Part shown: positions 32,341-43,972 of the stretch, piece after piece
Layout of the letters: the number at the start of each line of letters is the position of its first letter
How positions within the stretch are numbered: position 1 is the stretch's first letter
Origin: Sternotherus odoratus
Lineage: Eukaryota > Chordata > Testudines > Kinosternidae
Direction of reading: 5' to 3'
Assembly: GCA_032164245.1 (NCBI GenBank)
Contig: JAVMKO010000002.1
Coordinates: 89,913,340 to 89,977,339, forward strand
DNA length: 64,000 nucleotides
The notes under the pieces: generated by a model
Told to the model about the DNA's origin: nothing
Seen by the model: the letters and a program-made list of their open reading frames with translations, nothing else
Databases searched by the model: none
Made by a program: the position numbers and the translations under genes

Positions 32341-34425
32341 GCATAGATCGGTTATGTATTTGAAAGGGTTAGGAAACTATGGCATTTCCCCTCCCCCTCC
32401 CCCTCTGGCTGTAAACATTCAATAACTTCCCAGCCAGAGAAGAGAATGGATGTTCTCCCCTGCTCTATATATTGCCTGGAAACGTGCATTACTTGTTAAA
32501 TATATTAGGACAACCAGTTTACATTGATTGAGCGCTTTAAGTGATTTTTATGGTCTGCACTCTCCAAGAATTTCATCAATGTATCACTGGTTTAGATCTT
32601 GAAAACCAAGACTAATTGGCTTCACTTGTGCACCTCACAGCAACAAGGAAGGAAGAAAGGAAATACTGTATATGCTCCTTAGCAAATATGTTTTTACTCT
32701 CTGCTCTTAGGAAAATGCCTCCCCCATCCTGCTGAATTAGCACAGAGCCATATAATGCTTATGTGTAAAGAAATACTGGACAAAATGGTTTTATTATATG
32801 ACTGTGAGGGTCATTTGAAAAATAAAGGAAATGCTATTGCAATTGCTCAGTGTTAATAATGTTTTATTTCCATAATGTATGTGGCAAATGTGTACCACCT
32901 GTTGGACTAGGAAGAAAAACAATTAATATGGATTCACTGCTGTAGTGAGGGCATTTCTTTTCAATTTCCACTCTAGGTTAAAAAGGGTCAAAAATGGAAA
33001 AGTCTCTTCGAAATGTTGCTTTGGAAGTATGTAGATGCGATGGAGCTGAGAAATCTCAGTACTGTAAATGTTACAGTTACAGAGCCTATGAAAATTAATA
33101 ATTTGCTACTGAAGTGCATATTGTAAATATATATTTATTTTATGGTGAGCACTTATATTTGCTAAGTGAAATGGTTTATCCCATTTCAACATAAGGAAAA
33201 ATCATTATCAATAATTTCACTACTAGCAGCATTTGGGTGCTGTGTAAATATTAAATGCTTTACAAACACAGAAAACCTTTCCTGCCCCAAACAGCATAGA
33301 TTCTAAATTAATAACCTTTAGATAGAAAGATGAGTTGGAAATTAAATGCAACACAAGCCTATTTTTCTTCGCCCAGTCCATGTGTGTGTGCATTATTTGT
33401 ATTACAGTAGTGCTGACCAGGTCTCTTCTACCAGATTCTGTACAAACACAGATAGATAGATAGTCCCAGTCCCTGTCTTGAAGAATTTACAATCCAAGCC
33501 ATTTATGGATTAAGGTTTCCAGGACAGGGACTGTGTCCTGTCTCTGTTTGTACAGCATTTATAACTGTAATCCATATAATAAAAATCCAGGATTGTTATT
33601 CTGTGTGTCACTCTGGAGCCTATGATATCTGTACAGTAAGCATGAAGTGATAGAAACAACTACAAGCATGGTTGAGAGCAGCTTTTATTCAGAACATCAC
33701 CAGGCTGAACCATCACTCTGATTCACCATCATTTACTGTCCAACTTTTAAGTTCTCAGCCATTTTGATTTTACAAATTACCCCTTTGCGTTTTTCAGCTA
33801 TAGTAAGGCATGTATCTATGTGAGCCCAGAGTCCTAGACCATTGTGAGGTAACTTAATCAATCAAGAGCATTATTCTACAGCTAATTAATATGCAACCAT
33901 TTCATTGGGTGTATGAGAGACTGCCCAGATGATGGATAACCTGGCCCAGCTGCCACACCCATGTGCCCAAATGCCACCTACACAAATCTCACAGCACAAC
34001 CCTCTCAGACGCACATCAGCCTAGCCAGAAGACACAATAATCCCAACCATCCCTCTGAAGCCAAGAAGGTCCGTAGAGTCAGTATTAATCAAAGGAAATA
34101 GCTACAAGCATAGAGGACAACTCGTTTTGTTTAGAATATCACTGTGATCCAGTCATCACTGAGATTCATGATCTGTTACTGTCCAGTTTGTTCTCAATCA
34201 TTTTTGGCTTTTTTACACACAACTTTATGAATTACATCTGTGCAACAGCATGGGCTTTCAGCTACTAGCAGAAATATATTCCCCTTATTTGCATAATACC
34301 CATTCATTTTTATTAGCTTTTTGGGGTGGGAGTGAGTTGACTATTCAAGTGGATATTCCACAATTTTTGACCTGCCTCAGGACATCTTATTAACCTTGTA
34401 CCACACTCATCTTTCATACTCAATA

Positions 34426-35008
34426 TCCTATATAATAAAAGACTAGAAAAGTGTGTGTGAAGCCGTCATGCGCAGTAGAGACGGCCCTAGATGAACGGCA
34501 TGCTGGGAGGTGTAGCATGCTGGGAGGTCTAGTTTGGCAGCACAACATGGCCGCCACGCGTATGCCGCTGAGAGGGAAGCAGGGTCTGGATCAGGGGCCT
34601 AGGGCAGGAGGGTGGCTGGGCGCAATAGGCGCAGGCAGGGGGCTCTGGCCGCGCCGGGCGCGGGAAGGGGGTACTGGGCCGGCGGGGCGGAGGCGCCCAG
34701 GCATGGCCCGGCCAGCTGTGCCCAGCCTAGCCGGGGCCTTGGAGTGGGTGGGAGGGGGGCTGAACAAGCGGTGGGGGGGGCATGGGGGGGAGGGGAGGCT
34801 GAACGAGCGGGGGGGCTATGGGGAGGAGGCTGAACGAGCGGGGGGCTATGGGGAGGAGGCTGAACGAGCGGGGGGGCCTTGGAGTGGGAGGGGCTGAGCG
34901 GAGAGGGCCTTGGAGTGGGGGGGGTTGAGTGGGGGGCGTGCTTGGAGAGGGGGGGCTGAGCGGGGGGGCCTGTTACTGTTGGCCCATGTCCATGGACTTT
35001 TACACTAG
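34426..35008 (+). mobile_element. Non-autonomous Helitron in KIAA0319 intron 1
   Basis: Starts TCCTATATAATAAAAG after an A and ends TTTTACACTAG before a T. The perfect palindrome GTCCATGGAC lies 11 nt before the CTAG, as expected of the Helitron 3' hairpin. The TCCTATATAATAAAAG start matches well-known vertebrate Helitron 5' ends. The interior is G-rich, with about three 30-bp units (GAACGAGCGGGGGGCTATGG) near 34797-34870. Confidence 0.75.
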
Positions 35009-36599
35009 TTCCTTATAAAAAGGGATAGATTAATTTAGTAGTTTAAACAATGTGTGCAGAGCAGCACATGTCCCAAAGGATGGGAGATGAGGCAGGTTGT
35101 ATGAAAGAGTGGTGTAAGTGAGAAGAATAGAGTATGCACACAAAGCCCTGCGGTGGCGTGCTTACCCTTGAGTGCAAAGGAAAGGACGACATAGCAAGGC
35201 CCTAATTCTACACACCATTAAAGTCAATGGGAGCTTTGCCATAGACTTCAGTGAGTGTAGGATCAGTCCTAAAAGCGGTCTGACTTAAGGAACATGGGTG
35301 TGTTCTGGAAAGCACCCTTGCAGTTTATCCTTCCCCGCCCTCCCCCAAAATGGGTGCCGGACACGCAAGCAGTGAATAAAGCAACAGTCACTGGATGCTC
35401 TAATTTTTACAGGGAAAATGCTTGGATGCAATTCTGTCTTATCTCTGTTGGTTGTGTGTGGTTCCCTAATTAGCTGTGTGGGATTCATGTCTGCAGGTGA
35501 CTTTATCAGTGCTACTGTGTGTGTCTTACTATTGGTATGTATCCAGTGGAGCTCCCATCATGCATGGCCTCTCTCATCACGGGAGAGTGGCTATCCATTT
35601 GGATAACTTGGTGGGCGTAGCTGTTGGTTATGCTGGGCATTGCTGATGGTTCCATTGCATGTTTGCTGCCTGGGCATTGCTTACAGAATATTATTTTCTG
35701 AAGGTATGTAAGTTTACATGGTGTGGTTGATTGTTTTGATATTCTTACTACAAGGGTGTCCTTATTAGGATCATAGGGATTGCTGTACAACAGTCCGATA
35801 TCCTTGTCATGCAGGGTCCAGTACCAAATGCTTTAGAGGAAGGTACGAAGTCCCCATAATAGGCAATATGTCCATGCACAAAGTTCCTCCTTCAACCGAG
35901 GCAGTTAGTGGTTGGCTTATTCCTTGATAATTTGTATCCTTTTAATGACATATATTCCTGTGAGTTTTTCAGGCCTGTCATGAGTTACTGTTCCAGATCA
36001 GTGAATCCTTTGCCAATTGGCATTGAGGGGTTCTTTAGGTCACAATCAGAAATGATATAACAGTATTGCCAGCCCTGTGTTCAAATGAATCGGGCTCCAA
36101 AAATCATGACATTAGCTTAAAAATCATGGGTGAAATCCTGTCCTGTGGAAGTTGAATGGGACCAGGATTTCATCCCCTGAGATTTTATTTTTAAAAGATA
36201 TTAAGTATTGTGGTTTTATTTTGCCTTCTAGATTTTGAGTCTTTAGAGTGTATGTTTACAAAATGTTCTCCACAACCATGAGGACTAGAAACTTTCTTCT
36301 TTTTCTTTCTTTTTTTAATGAAGGTTAAATGGAGATTCTCACATGATCACTTGACTTCAGAAAATAGGACTTTAAGAAAAATAACAAAAATCACGAGACT
36401 CATGATCAAATCATGAGACTTGGCATAATTGAGTAATTTGTTTTTATTTTTAAGATCTTAAAACTTGATTGTAAAAGTATGATCTTAGCTGCAACTTAGT
36501 CTGTGTCCCTAAGAGTGAAGTTTTGATTGCATTTAATAGAAGACCACGTAAACCATTTTGACAGTATAAAAGTGCACCAAAAGAAGTGCAAAAATAATC

Positions 36600-36760
36600 T
36601 AAACTAATCTGATCAGAGGTAGTGTTTTTAATATATATATAAAACACTAATCAATTACAACTATTAAAATTAATAATCTGAACTAATCTGATCAGATGTA
36701 GTATTATAATAAATGCAATATATAAATATTATATAAACTATATAAAAATACTACTTAGTT
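36600..36760. repeat. AT-rich local duplication
   Basis: AACTAATCTGATCAGAGGTA near 36601 recurs as AACTAATCTGATCAGATGTA near 36680, separated by TA-rich DNA. It is a decayed tandem duplication of about 80 bp in KIAA0319 intron 1. Confidence 0.5.
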
Positions 36761-37999
36761 CTGATTTTATATATATAATATGTTTTCCCTTTATTTCAGT
36801 GCTCATGAAAGGTATCAGTCTTGGATACTGATACTTTATGTTCATGCCCAGAATGGGAAGCAGCAGTGCAAATGTCCCTCGTCCTGTTCCACCAATGTAT
36901 CCCAATCTGACCTGCAAGATCTCTGATCGAAAGGGTAGTTCACGCTCCATCCTCATTCAGACTGGTTTCTATGCTGAGGGAGGCAGCCAGTTGTGGCTAT
37001 TGTTTTCTGTGATGAGGACACACATAGTGGACACATCCACTAAGAACTGGACTGAGATCACATCCAGGCAGCCTCATCACAGAGGCCATTGCTCAGCCAT
37101 CAGACAGTCATGGCTTTCAGCACTGCAAATATGAGCTGGATTCGTACCAAGATTTTTGAGGCTATCTGTCTCATTAGCAATCCCTTGAAACCTGTTTTTT
37201 TTCTTTTTAATTTGATATTGACAGTATATTTTGAAAACTGACAACTGTATTCCCCTTTATAATGGATGTTCAGCAATGATACAGAGAATTAATAGGAACT
37301 ACCATTTTCGTACAAAAATCAAGAAACCAAAAGATCTGTTGATCACAACAATCCATCAGTTTTTGTCCTTGGGTGTCTCCCTTCTAAGACTAGGATTTAG
37401 GCCAAATGAGGTTTCAAAGTGCTGAGATATCGCTCACTATTGTGGCACGCTTGGCGTGGAGGGGCAGGGCTTTGGGGTCTTTCCGAGGAGGAGGCATGGG
37501 GCAGGCTCTGATGCCCCTCAAGCAGAGCAGAATGTAGCAGCCTGTCTGCTTAGTGAATTGGTCCCGTTGTCTTTGTGAATTCCCCCCAGGAGTATAAAAT
37601 AGATGTAAACGTTTTAAGGCTGCTTTTCATTGCTAGAGTGGTGTAAAGCACAGAATGGCCTTAGAAATGCTTATGGTGATTTAATCTAGAACTGGTCCAA
37701 ATTTTTGGACTGAAAAAAATTCCTATCAAAATATGCTCCATGAGTTGTTTGCCACTGACCGTTCAGGAGATGGTCAGTAAGCAATATAAATTCTGAGTTT
37801 GATTCCCCAATCCCCACGTGCTCTTCAGTTGCCTATGATGTAACCCTGAGCATATGACTGCATATATTTGTTGACTAATAACTAGAAATAAAGGGTCAAA
37901 CCTAGCTACATTACTATTAGACAAGAGGGTTTGAGGATTTTTCCCAGTACTCCCATTCTCCCACTCCCATTCTCCATCATTGTATTCTAGTTTAAATAA

Positions 38000-38135
38000 A
38001 TTACCAAAATAATAGAAATCAGTGTGATTATATTGAGTTATTTTGACAAATAAAATATGTAGAATTTTGCAGAATTTAAAAATATTGTCTGTAGAATTTT
38101 TAATTTTGTGCCACAGAATTCCCTCCAGGTGCAAA
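38000..38135. repeat. Interspersed repeat with GCAGAATT motifs, copy 1
   Basis: TGATTATATTGAGTTATTTT, AAATAAAATATGTAGAATTT and CACAGAATTCCCTCCAGG recur, slightly diverged, at 57495-57605. The family is not recognised. Confidence 0.5.
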
Positions 38136-39901
38136 GTTGTTTCTAAAAAGCAAGGTATTCAGAGTCCTGTCATTCCACTGGCGGTCAGTCTGCAGTTCTC
38201 CAGAGCTACTCTGTGACTATCTTAACCAACGCACTCTTTCCAGTCTTTGATTATTTTACCTTGAAGGTGAACTGTTCTCACAGCTGATGCAAATACCATC
38301 AGTGCCAACAGTGAGCTACATTTGAAGATTCTGAGCCAGACTGAGTGTAGTGGGAGTTTTGTCACTAATGTCAGTCAGAGGAAGATAGGGCCTGGGTATG
38401 CTGCCTTATACTATATTCACCACTATGCAGACCAAGGATTTAGATGTAGTCCCTAATCTAGGTAATCCAGTCTGTACAATATTTTTATTGTTCTAACCCT
38501 GGGGTAACTTTTATGTGTAGGGAATGTTCATGTGTTACTACTGATTGGTTGGTCCCTTTCTCTCTCTAACAGGGAAATGATAATGACTATGTTAAAACCC
38601 AGGAGGATTGAAATATAGAGGAAGATTCGGGGGGAAATTGAGTTGTTGTTTTTTTCCCTCTGAACAATCTAGTTCAGAGGGAAAACTGCCTTGCTGCTGA
38701 ACATGTTAAAAATCATGAAGTGGAAATGTATCTCTCGGGCTGCCAGATACAGAATTCCATTTGGCTCAACCAAAGCTGAAAGCTGGCTCAGAACAGAAAT
38801 AAGAGGTTTTCAATGTAAGGCAATATATACTTTTACTGTCATATAAACTTGCATACAGTCCATTCTGAGCAGCTCTTCCTCTGAAATGTGAATAAGATTA
38901 CAGGTCTGACTTAAGCCGATGAAAGCCAAGAAAATTCAAAATTAATGCCAGCAGCATTATCTTCTCTGTTCACATCGTTATGAAAATAAGAAGGTGTGAG
39001 TGCAGGACAGAGATTCAGCTGTAATATCAGATCCCCTGGCTTTGTTGATTTTAAACTAGACTTTTCATCCACATCATTTTTTAAATATATGCATTTATCG
39101 ATTTATCTACATCAAGGTGAGCAAGCTCTGATGTAGTGTGTCTGATGTCACCTGTATGCAGACCGTGTAATATAGTGGGGGCAAATCAGAGGAGTGAGGG
39201 TACCTGGCGTTCCTATGGGGGAAAAATAGTTACATTTTAGTGGCACATCTGCAGAACTTGCTTAACCTGGAATCCTTCCCCATGGCTCCCTCTGGAGAGA
39301 CTTCATGGACCCAGTTATTTAGACATTTAAAGTCATTATTATTTTTAAACAGGTTTTCTATTTTTTTTTTAAGGAAGGAAAGGCTGCACTCTTAATATTC
39401 ACATTATACATATTTTGGATCAGATATTGCTCCCACAGACATCAAAGGTAGTTTTGCAATTGACTTCAGTGGGAGCAGGCTTTGGCAATTTGTTACATAA
39501 AAAGTAAATAAAACTAGTTACCGGTCATCAGAAAAAACACACTGAGTGAGGCAGGCATCCTGTAGGGTAAAAACAGTATTATCATAATGTATATGCAAGT
39601 TGGGTGAAATTAAGCTTGTTGCCTTTGAACCCTTTCATACTTATAATGTAGGTTTATAAAAACCTAATTTTCTAGAAAAATGCAAATTCTATTGTATATT
39701 GACCCCGTGTTCCCAGTAGGGTTTGAACCCAAGAGAGTGCAAAGATATTAATAATTTTTGCTAGAGCAGTATCTATATTAGCTGGCATCAGCATCAAGCT
39801 GTTAAACTGTGAACCAGCCACTAAATGAGGAATATAGTACACTGTAGCAATGGCTTATGTGTACAGGAATAGCTCCATTTTGAAGCCATCTTAGAAGTGG
39901 T

Positions 39902-40085
39902 ATATTATTTGTGAGAGGCAGTGTAGCTAAGTGGCTAAACCTTGTGTCTTCTCTATTAGAGACTGGAATTCTATTCTTCCCGATATGACCTTGTGGAACC
40001 CTTACTCACTCCTTCTGTAAAATGAAGGGACTGATACTTACCTCCCTTTGGGGGCAAGGGTATAAGACCTTGCTTAATTACTCTG
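39902..40085 (+). repeat. MIR-like ancient SINE
   Basis: AGGCAGTGTAGCTAAGTGGC resembles the MIR tRNA-like head, followed by a degraded CTTCTGTAAAATGAAGGGAC segment matching the MIR core. Confidence 0.55.
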
Positions 40086-40749
40086 TATACTTTATCCTTA
40101 TTATTAATGCCAGTCAGAAGAAGTGAAACTTGACCCTGTGATTTGACATCTTGACATCTGATTTGTGGGACTGCTTTGGGAAATCAGTGAGGGTTGGAAA
40201 GCATGCCCAGATGTTAGATTTTAGTATCAAGCTTGAAATAAGTTCTACTGCACATGCACAAATGGCAGTTTTCTGTGGCTTATGACTTGTCCAGTTCTTG
40301 ATGGATTTTTACAGGCACAGAAAAAAATATCTGTCTGACTCTAGGAACCTGTCCATCTGCCAGATTTCAAGTTTCTGTTTCAAACCTCTAGGTGCTGGAG
40401 GTTTTTTAAGATGAAAAAATTGTTAAGGTTGGCAAAACTTCCTGTTTTTCCCTAATGTTATTCTCAAAAACAGCTGAAACATCCCAAAGTAGTTAAACCC
40501 GAAACACAGAAACCAAACATGAAGAGTTTCAGTACCAGTAACTAAAGTTTGACAAAGTTATAAGTAGTGAACTTTGGGGTTATAATGGGAAATGGTTGGC
40601 AACTGTCTTAATAGGAATCACTGTCACTAGCTCCTAAAATGTACAATGGATTTAATAATATTTGCTTACACGTGTCTTTTGAGAATGAACTAATGCTTGT
40701 AAGTGTTTGGAGAGCCTTTGGAAAAAGGTGCTACTTAAGAACAAAATAA

Positions 40750-41523
40750 GACGAGGAAGACTTTGTAGCACCTTAGAGACTAACTAGGTTATTTCAGCAT
40801 AAGCTTTCGTGGGCTATAGCCCACTTCATCGGATGCATAGAATGGAACAAGTAAGATGCATTTATACACACAGAAAGCAAAAAAAAAGTTGTACATTAGC
40901 ATACCAATTCTAAGAGGCTGTTTAATATGTATGGGCCATTATCAGCAGGAGAGAAAAAAACCTTTTGAAATGGATTTCTGTGTCTGGCAGTAGATAACAC
41001 CTATTGAAGGTAAATTAACTAGGGAAATGCAATTATCTAGTGTAATGAAAGAACCATTCACAAGTTCTGTTTAGCCCTTGGTTTATTGTGTCCAATTTGA
41101 AAATTAACTCCAGTTCCTCAGTTTCTCATTGGAGTCTGATTTGGAAGTTTTTCTGTTTCAAAACTGACACCATCAAGTCTTTAATGGAATGGCCAGGAAG
41201 ACTGAAGTGTTCTCCTACTGGTTTTTGAATGTTATGATTCCTGATGTCAGATTTGTGTCCATTTATTCTTTTGCGTAGAGACTGGCCGGTTTGGCCAATG
41301 TACATAGCAGAGGGGCATTGCTGGCACATGATGGCATATACCACATTGGTTGATGTGCAGGTGAATGAGCCTCTGATGGTGTGGGCTGATGTGATTAGGT
41401 CCTCTGATGGCGTCAGTTGAATGGATATGAGGACAGAGTTGGCACTGGGCTTTGTTACAAGGATCTATCATAGGTGATACCATGATGTGATTAGGTCCTA
41501 TCTCATAGGACCTAATCACATCA
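40750..41523 (-). mobile_element. Penelope-like retroelement with GIY-YIG endonuclease region
   Basis: The minus strand at 41344-41126 encodes VYAIMCQQCPSAMYIGQTGQ, then SLRKRINGHKSDIRNHN and PVGEHFSLPGHSIKDL. This is the GIY-YIG endonuclease arrangement of Penelope-like elements (Y...YIGQT, R, H), preceded in an adjacent frame by a Cys-rich CNKAQCQLCPHI motif. The 3'UTR and terminal repeat follow down to about 40750 (minus CCGATGAAGTGGGCTATAGC then CCACGAAAGC). The 5' end is truncated at a short perfect hairpin (41483-41523). At least one frameshift separates the Cys motif from the endonuclease, and no reverse transcriptase remains. Confidence 0.82.
41483..41523. repeat. Perfect 18-bp inverted repeat, 5-nt loop
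   Basis: TGATGTGATTAGGTCCTA, TCTCA, then the exact reverse complement of the first arm. It lies at the truncated 5' end of the minus-strand Penelope copy and duplicates its coding sequence in inverse orientation. Confidence 0.9.
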
Positions 41524-41955
41524 TTATTTTCCTTCTCAGTTAAGCATGCTGGACCAGATTAATTCCTAATGTAACTTCACTTCCCTATGTGGAGCTACAC
41601 CTGGGTTGAATTTAGTCTATTTGAATAATTAAAAAACCCCAAACACCCCACCTTTGCATGAACTTTTGCAGTGCTTGATTAAAATAAAGATTTTTTTTGT
41701 TTAATAGTTGACGCTTAACAAAGGGTGGTCAGAGTGGGAAGAAGAAGTGGATTAATACATTTTCATTCTGTTTTGGAGAGGGAGCTATAATTGCAAATAT
41801 CAGAACTCTCTTAAGCATAAAGTAGTGTTGTTTTGTGACAGATTGTTCTTTCCTTGGTTTTGTATCATTTGAATAAATCAGGATAACCGTTTTGATGCTT
41901 GGTGCCATGGATTCTCTGTAATAGTGTGTCTCTCAAAAAGGAATTTTATTGCTTG

Positions 41956-42374
41956 TGTTGAGTCTGAACTATTGATTAAGCTTAATCTTATCCCAGACTT
42001 GATGTCTGAACTTTTAATCAAAGCTCTGACCTGCAAACTACTCATGACACCCCCCCTCCCCTTAAGTAGCCATCTCCTCTTTATCTTTTGTAACTTACAT
42101 TTTAACCTGTTTTATCCTGTAGAATCTTGATTGATTATGCATGACCATTATGATCTGTAAATCACTTTGTTTACTTCTGTGTATAAATATTGATGCTCAC
42201 CCCTAGTAAATTTGCCACACTACTCTGAAGCTTGGAGCTAAGGATAGTGTGAGCCCATTGATCAATGAATTGAAGTCTGTGTAAGTGGTCTCTGACAGTT
42301 TGTGAGCCCTATACCAACTCCGCACGAATCTCGGGTGCTGGAGAGGTGAGTAGGGACTTGCTTTTTACCTAACA
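41956..42374 (+). mobile_element. Putative solo LTR
   Basis: Starts TGTTGAGTC, ends TACCTAACA and is flanked by CTTG (41952-41955, 42375-42378). A TATAAATA box is at 42182-42189, and an AGTAAA variant poly(A) hexamer follows. Only a 4-bp duplication supports the ends, so boundaries are tentative. No internal genes. Confidence 0.5.
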
Positions 42375-43135
42375 CTTGTTTGGTAGAATTAGGCTTGCAA
42401 ATGTCAAACTATATTTTAAAATGAGTGTTGGGCTTCTGAAAAGCGAATAACCTTCCACAGTTTTGCAGGCAGCTTGCCAAGTTCAGTGCTTTTCACATTT
42501 GGGACTTGAGATTCTCAGTAAAATGTTTTTCTACTTTAACCTTCCCCTTCTCCAAAACTGCAGATTGTTTGTAGGGACCCTGGAGATTCTTCCTTTCCTA
42601 ATGAATTGGTGCTGCATGGCCACTTGGATTGTAGGTGGAGCAGATGAAGTCCAGCTGGAATCTGGAGCTGTTTCAATATCTGCCCTGTTTAGATCAGGCT
42701 GTGTAAAAGAACCATGTCAAAACAGCTCTCTTTCTGTATTTCTCCTTGTTTTGTAGTAGGCCAGTCACTTGCCATATAAAAGGCCAAGTTGTAAGGGGGG
42801 GTACATTTAGTAACAGTAACCAGCTCAGTGAATGACTTGTAAAGTCTTGTAAATGACTTGTAAAGTCTACAAAGTTAACAAACTCTAGTCATTCACTGAC
42901 TGTCAAAGCTGTGATTCTCTGTACTGAAAGGGCTATAGTATCCAAGTGAAAGGTTCAGCTTTCTTCCTTAATGGGGTATGCCCCTGAATCTTTTGTACGG
43001 TATGCATAGTAGATTGTAGCTAAATAGCTGGCTAAATAAAACTTGCTTTTCCTTCTCAAATGGGATGTTGGAATTAGTTTTTCCCCATTCAACCCATATG
43101 TTAGTAGCTCAGGTTTCCTGGAGGAACTTTGACTG

Positions 43136-43376
43136 TCATGAGAAGAAAGGACAAAGAGTCCTGTGGCACCTTAAAGACTAATTAAAGTATTGAAGCATAA
43201 GCTTTCATGGGCTAATACCCACTTCGTGGGATGCATGCAGTGGAATGCATCCGTCGAAGTGGGTATTAGCCCATGAAAGCTTATGCTTCAATACTTTAGT
43301 TAGTCTTTAAGGTGCCACAGGACTCTTTGTCACTTCTGTAATTCCAGACTACCTCTCTGATTCATGAGAAGAAAGG
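43136..43376 (+). mobile_element. Penelope fold-back copy with 15-bp target duplication
   Basis: The element at 43151-43361 is an inverted partial terminal repeat joined to a direct one ending AGACTACCTCTCTGAT. The perfect target duplication TCATGAGAAGAAAGG lies at 43136-43150 and 43362-43376. It has the same architecture as the copy at 25 kb but a different turn-around point. Confidence 0.8.
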
Positions 43377-43807
43377 TCTCCCTGAAAATCCCAAAGAGGC
43401 CCTTGTTCACCTTATTCACACAAGAAGTCCCATAAATTAACAGACTTCTCTTTGAAGTCTGGAATTTTAATATTGAAGGTGTTTTTTATGGCTCCACAGT
43501 GAAGGTTGTATTTCATTTTCCACTTAGCAGAAATAAACTCCCTTTAGTTCAATACGTGCATAGAGGGGTTTCTGGTGTTTTGTAGGTACAGGAACCGAAG
43601 CATGTAGGCTATTTCTGTGTTTTCAAAGCACAACAGTTACAGGTAAGTAATTGGTTCTTTATCTTCATTTTGCCCAATCTCCTATTTTATCCATCACACA
43701 GAAGCTGGGGAAGTAATTGTGAAGCCTACATTTATCCTCTCTGCTTGTGCTGTGACAGTCTAAAATGCTAACGTGTGACCTATTTCTTCCTCTGCTGTCT
43801 ATTACAG

Positions 43808-43972
43808 CCCTCCAAGGCTCCTGCTAGGTACTAAACAGTATTAGAGGAAACCTACACTAAGGTCATATATCATCTCCAAACAGCTGGCCAGAAGCCTGGT
43901 TGTCACCGCCTGCCCGGTGTAGAATGGCATTTGGGCTCAGCACTCTGTTCTTGTTGCTGTGGGCAATAACAG
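43808..43972 (+). CDS. KIAA0319: KIAA0319 start-codon exon (5'UTR plus signal peptide)
   Basis: A strong acceptor (CTTCCTCTGCTGTCTATTACAG) opens the exon. The ATG at 43924 has A at -3 and G at +4, and no upstream ATG lies in the exon. It encodes 16 codons plus one base of Gly17, ending ACAG|GTAGGA. Confidence 0.85.
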
